From Thalassobacillus sp043497085 (lineage in GTDB: Bacteria > Bacillota > Bacilli > Bacillales > Halobacillaceae), in NCBI GenBank assembly GCA_043497085.1, contig JBIEKI010000004.1: a stretch of DNA of 64,000 nucleotides. One strand, given 5' to 3'. Positions 60,782-64,000 of the stretch are shown here, in pieces. A program made the translations under genes and the position numbers. The notes beneath the pieces were generated by a model. It had not been told where the DNA came from and did no database searches. It saw nothing but the letters and a program-made list of their open reading frames with translations. Position 1 is the stretch's first letter. The number at the start of each line of letters is the position of its first letter.

Positions 60782-62989
60782 TCAGGAGGAAGAATCAGTT
60801 TCATCTTCAGATTCCGCTTCTGTTTCCTCTTCTTCCTCTTCCATTCCGGGAGGCTGGAATTCGACCACTAAATAACCCCCGTCTTGTATTTTCGCACCAG
60901 GTGGCGCACTTTGTTTATACGCAAACCCATTTCCCATTGTTTCTACTTTCAAATTAAACATGTCTGCAAAATGAAAGACATCCCTTGCTGACCAGCCAGT
61001 TATATCAGGCATGGTCGGGTTGTTCGTCACAAGGAAGATTCGCTGATTAGGAAGAATCGGTGTCCCTTCTTCCGGGTATACCTTTTCGACTTTTCCGTCT
61101 TCCGAACCAATCACCGTCACTCTATTGAACTCACTTCCAAGCTTCTCTTTCGCCTTCTTGACGGAATCCCCTTTCACATCTGGAAGTTCTTTTGGATCCA
61201 CCTTCTTTTTGGATTCCTGATCCGGCCGGATGTCCAGATAATGAAGGCTGTTCTCTGTCACTGTTTTGACGATATGTGCGACAGGTTCCGGTCCATACTC
61301 GGTCACTTCCAGTTCAGGCTGCTGGACTGCAACATAGATCAGCAGCTCAGGGTCCTCCTCAGGTGCCATCCCCAAGAATGAAAAGATATAATTATTTTTT
61401 CCTGACATGTATCTGCCTGTCTCTGAATCAGGAATCTGTGCTGTACCGGTTTTACCAGCCAGACTATAATCATTCAGCTGATAAACATTGCCGGTAGCAT
61501 CTTCATCTGAAACTACAGTCCCCAGTAAGTCACGCATTTGTTTTGCTGTTTCCGGAGAAATCGGCTCTCTGATCGTTTCCGGTTCATTTTCGCTTTTCAC
61601 ATCTCCTGATTCACTATCTAAAACTTTTGAAAGCACATAAGGTTTCATCATTTTCCCATCATTGGCAACTGCGCTGGCAGCCGTCAATAACTGGATCGGC
61701 GTAGTTGTAGTACCCTGTCCAAAGGCAGTGGTCAGTTTTTCAACAGGCCAGTCATATAAGATTCTTCCTGTTTCTTCTCCAGGTAAATCAATACCCGTTT
61801 TTTGTCCAAAACCGAACTCATCCAAATAATGACGGAATTTTTCCAGACCGATTTTTTCTTTAGCCAATTTGGCAGCAGCAACATTGGAGGAAAAACGCAT
61901 TCCCTGATCATATGAAATGTTTCCCCACCCTTCACGGCGATGGTCGTATATAGGACGACTTCCTTCATCAAACTGATAGTTTCCGGATTTGAATTCCTCT
62001 GATCCGTTATAGACCCCTTCTTCCATTGCTGCAGCCCACGTGAAAATCTTCATCGTCGAGCCAGGTTCAAATGGATAGGATACAATATCGTTGTACCAGT
62101 TCTCCACTTCACCGATCTGGTTCGGGTTGTAGCTTGGACGGTTCCCAAGCGCCAGAATTTCCCCGGTATCAGGATCCATGACAGTTGCCATGATCCGTTT
62201 CGGCTTGTATTGCTTTTCGACCTGTCCCATGGCGTCTTCTAAAAATGTCTGGATTTTCTGGTCGATTGTCAGCATGACATCGTCCCCATCATCCGGCTGT
62301 TTCATCACTTCTTTAGGGTCAAGCAGCTTCACGCCATATTTATCGCGCTGATAAGAGATTCTTCCAGGACTACCCTGCAGATATTTCTGCATTTGTTTTT
62401 CAACACCTGTCACTCCCTTACTTTCCCCGTCCTGGGGACGTGAAAAGCCGATGATATGGGAGGCGAACGTGCCATTCGGGTAATACCGCTTCGACTCTTC
62501 AATGAAATTGATACCAGCAAGTTCTAATTGTTTGATATCTTTCATTTTTTGTTGAGATAAATCCTTCCCAGCCGCTCCGAATTCCACCTGGAACCTTCCG
62601 TTTTCAATTCCTGATTCGATACGTGATTCGATTTCACTTGCTTTCATATCTAATAAAGGAGCCAGCATTTCCGCCGTCTTTTCCGGGTCGGTTACATGCT
62701 TTGGCTCCTCCAGGTTCGTAGAAAATGCTTCATCCACAATGGCATACAGCCTATAAGTAGGGCGGTCATAAGCCAGCGTCATGCCGTTCTGGTCCAAGAT
62801 CCGGCCACGGGTCGCATCGAGTTGATAAGAGCTTGTCCGTTTCTTATCCGCCCACTCGTTTAAATCGATTCCCTGCACTTCCCCTGTTGTCTGGATGTAT
62901 AAAAACCTTCCTGCCAATAACATGAAAAGCAGCGAGAAAAATAACATCCACACTTTAGCCATCCGCTGGGTATTCTTGCTCTTCTTCAT
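60782..62989 (-). CDS. pbpB: Penicillin-binding protein 2B (division transpeptidase)
   Basis: PBP2B (FtsI type) crosslinks septal peptidoglycan. After a membrane helix (about 12-30) and a pedestal domain, the transpeptidase shows the active Ser in FEPGSTMKIFT near 312, SSN in MRFSSNVAAAKLAKEKIGL near 370 and KTG in LAGKTGTAQIP near 510. Two PASTA domains (about 598-715) and an acidic Glu-rich tail follow. 735 residues is typical. It lies between ftsL and spoVD in the conserved order. Confidence 0.96.
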   Translation of the reverse strand: MKKSKNTQRMAKVWMLFFSLLFMLLAGRFLYIQTTGEVQGIDLNEWADKKRTSSYQLDATRGRILDQNGMTLAYDRPTYRLYAIVDEAFSTNLEEPKHVTDPEKTAEMLAPLLDMKASEIESRIESGIENGRFQVEFGAAGKDLSQQKMKDIKQLELAGINFIEESKRYYPNGTFASHIIGFSRPQDGESKGVTGVEKQMQKYLQGSPGRISYQRDKYGVKLLDPKEVMKQPDDGDDVMLTIDQKIQTFLEDAMGQVEKQYKPKRIMATVMDPDTGEILALGNRPSYNPNQIGEVENWYNDIVSYPFEPGSTMKIFTWAAAMEEGVYNGSEEFKSGNYQFDEGSRPIYDHRREGWGNISYDQGMRFSSNVAAAKLAKEKIGLEKFRHYLDEFGFGQKTGIDLPGEETGRILYDWPVEKLTTAFGQGTTTTPIQLLTAASAVANDGKMMKPYVLSKVLDSESGDVKSENEPETIREPISPETAKQMRDLLGTVVSDEDATGNVYQLNDYSLAGKTGTAQIPDSETGRYMSGKNNYIFSFLGMAPEEDPELLIYVAVQQPELEVTEYGPEPVAHIVKTVTENSLHYLDIRPDQESKKKVDPKELPDVKGDSVKKAKEKLGSEFNRVTVIGSEDGKVEKVYPEEGTPILPNQRIFLVTNNPTMPDITGWSARDVFHFADMFNLKVETMGNGFAYKQSAPPGAKIQDGGYLVVEFQPPGMEEEEEETEAESEDETDSSS

Positions 62990-63013
62990 AAGATGCTCAC
63001 CACAATCTTTTTG

Positions 63014-63382
63014 TTAATTTCCGATGGTTGATGCTTGTTTAACTTTAGCGTTCTGGATTTTAAGCCCATTTTCCTTAGCAATTTTAAGGATGCGGTCCGG
63101 GTTGCTCAATTCTTTCACTTCGTATTGAAGGTTTTCATTGGTAGTTTTCTGGACTTTCACCTGCTGCTCCAACTTTTGCACATCCCTGTTCAAAGCATCA
63201 GTCGTCGAAGAAAATTGTACCATAAAAACAGAAGCTGCAAGTACAATTCCACTTGCCACCGTATAAAGGAATTTCTCTCCTCTTGAAATCCATCTCTTCT
63301 TCTGGACTTTCACCTTCACCTGTTTTTGTGTTTGTTCCTGCTCCTGGTGTTGTATGTGTTTTATTTGTTCTGCATTCATCAT
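63014..63382 (-). CDS. ftsL: Cell division protein FtsL
   Basis: FtsL is a short bitopic protein that pairs with DivIC and DivIB and activates septal synthesis. A Gln- and Lys-rich cytoplasmic tail (1-38), a membrane helix (about 39-57) and an external leucine-zipper coiled coil (about 60-110) are visible. ATG 63382 overlaps the rsmH stop (ATGA) after AAAGGTGG; a GTG three codons upstream is also possible. 122 residues. Confidence 0.93.
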   Translation of the reverse strand: MMNAEQIKHIQHQEQEQTQKQVKVKVQKKRWISRGEKFLYTVASGIVLAASVFMVQFSSTTDALNRDVQKLEQQVKVQKTTNENLQYEVKELSNPDRILKIAKENGLKIQNAKVKQASTIGN

Positions 63383-64000
63383 TGTTTCCACCTTTCATCC
63401 ATTTTGAATTCTTCCGTCCAGTCTTTCACTTTCTCTACGATTCTTAATTTGGCAGATCGTGATCTGCGGTTATTCTCCAATTCCGATTCATCGGGAACGA
63501 TGGGTTTTCTAGTCACAAGTTTAAAAGGCGGCTTCTTTTCTTCAGGTATGACTGGAATATTTTTAGGTATCGGTGGATTGCTGCTCCACTTTTTAAATGC
63601 CTGTTTACATATCCTGTCTTCTAAAGAATGAAAAGTTATCACTGCAATCCGGCCGTCGATTGCAACGGAACGGGCCGCCTGATCCAATACATTACTGAAC
63701 ACCCCAAGCTCATCATTGACCGCTATCCGGATCGCCTGAAACACGCGTTTAGCGGGATGTCCACCTTTTCTTCGCGCTGGAGCGGGTATAGCATCTTTAA
63801 TGATCTCGACGAGTTCGAATGTAGTTTCAATCGGCTTTTCTTCCCGTCTTGCTTCTATTTTTCGTGCGATTTGTTTTGAGAATTTTTCTTCTCCATATTT
63901 AAAGAAAATCTTCACCAGCTTTTCATAAGGCCACTCATTGATGACTTGAAAGGCTGAAAAGGTATCCTGCTGGTTCATCCGCATATCAAGCGGAGCATCG
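63379..64000 (-). CDS. rsmH: 16S rRNA (cytosine(1402)-N(4))-methyltransferase RsmH, 5' part outside the window
   Basis: RsmH (MraW) N4-methylates C1402 in the ribosomal P site. Only the C-terminal about 207 residues are inside; the frame stays open to the window edge and upstream codons read DAPLD before MRMNQQDTFSAFQVIN, so the apparent ATG at 63984 is internal. Visible are the helical insert (SKQIARKIEARREEKPIETT), ARRKGGHPAKRVFQAIRIAVNDEL and VITFHSLEDRICKQAFKKW. The protein is intact as far as seen. Confidence 0.95.
   Translation of the reverse strand, partial: DAPLDMRMNQQDTFSAFQVINEWPYEKLVKIFFKYGEEKFSKQIARKIEARREEKPIETTFELVEIIKDAIPAPARRKGGHPAKRVFQAIRIAVNDELGVFSNVLDQAARSVAIDGRIAVITFHSLEDRICKQAFKKWSSNPPIPKNIPVIPEEKKPPFKLVTRKPIVPDESELENNRRSRSAKLRIVEKVKDWTEEFKMDERWKQ

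Noticed and set aside
1..64000. CRISPR array, tRNA or rRNA genes, complete insertion sequence or prophage
   Set aside because: I looked for regularly spaced direct repeats, tRNA-like and rRNA-like sequence and transposase or phage frames and saw none. The only mobile-like features are the gene-free repeat elements.

Overview
The window is a stretch of low-GC Gram-positive, endospore-forming chromosome (Bacillaceae). It carries sporulation genes (spoVM, spoIIGA, sigE, sigG, spoVE, spoVD), a T-box and PyrR attenuators, and a gene order that matches the Bacillus subtilis yloU-to-mraW region closely. MurE has a DNPR motif, which predicts meso-diaminopimelate cell walls. The intergenic repeats and overall sequence style suggest the halophilic or halotolerant group (Thalassobacillus, Virgibacillus or Halobacillus-like). 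The DNPR motif argues against ornithine-type Halobacillus itself. The genus is inference. Almost everything is on the minus strand; only rpmB and rqcH are on the plus strand.

Layout from left to right (minus-strand transcription runs right to left). 100-3800: selO, then fakA and yloU. 4067-4448: rpmB (plus) facing the tiny spoVM gene across one shared terminator. 4508-15555: thiN, rpe, rsgA, prkC, prpC, rsmB, fmt, priA and coaBC, a translation, ribosome-assembly and signalling operon that lacks def. 16263-18445: rpoZ, gmk, remA and yicC. 18592-20313: rqcH. 20973-21245: a small membrane protein of unknown function. 21402-33207: the complete pyrimidine operon pyrR-pyrP-pyrB-pyrC-carA-carB-pyrK-pyrD-pyrF-pyrE, with a promoter and three PyrR-type attenuators. 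33380-37675: rluD-type synthase, lspA and ileS with a T-box leader. 38128-42775: divIVA, ylmH, ylmG, sepF, ylmE, ylmD and ylmC. 43387-45936: sigG, sigE and spoIIGA. 46233-64000: the division and cell wall (dcw) cluster ftsZ, ftsA, sbp, two DUF881 genes, divIB, spoVE, murD, mraY, murF, murE, spoVD, pbpB, ftsL and rsmH (cut by the window end).

The genes form a growth, division and sporulation block. Precursor synthesis (murE, murF, mraY, murD) feeds PBP2B, SpoVD and SpoVE. FtsZ, FtsA, SepF, DivIB, FtsL and DivIVA place the septum. SpoIIGA and pro-SigE, then SigG, drive mother-cell and forespore programmes. The spoIIGA promoter keeps the rare 22-bp spacer between -35 and -10 known for Spo0A-activated spoIIG.

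The most unusual content lies between genes. Four large elements (about 490-640 bp) each hold two long, different palindromes. The best copy (39543-40151) is bounded by perfect 12-bp terminal inverted repeats. A second, roughly 104-bp double-hairpin element occurs three times; two copies sit exactly behind the terminators of regulated leaders (pyrB attenuator, ileS T-box). No transposase gene is present. Other departures from the B. subtilis order are loss of murG and murB between spoVE and divIB, murF inserted next to murE, and missing def.
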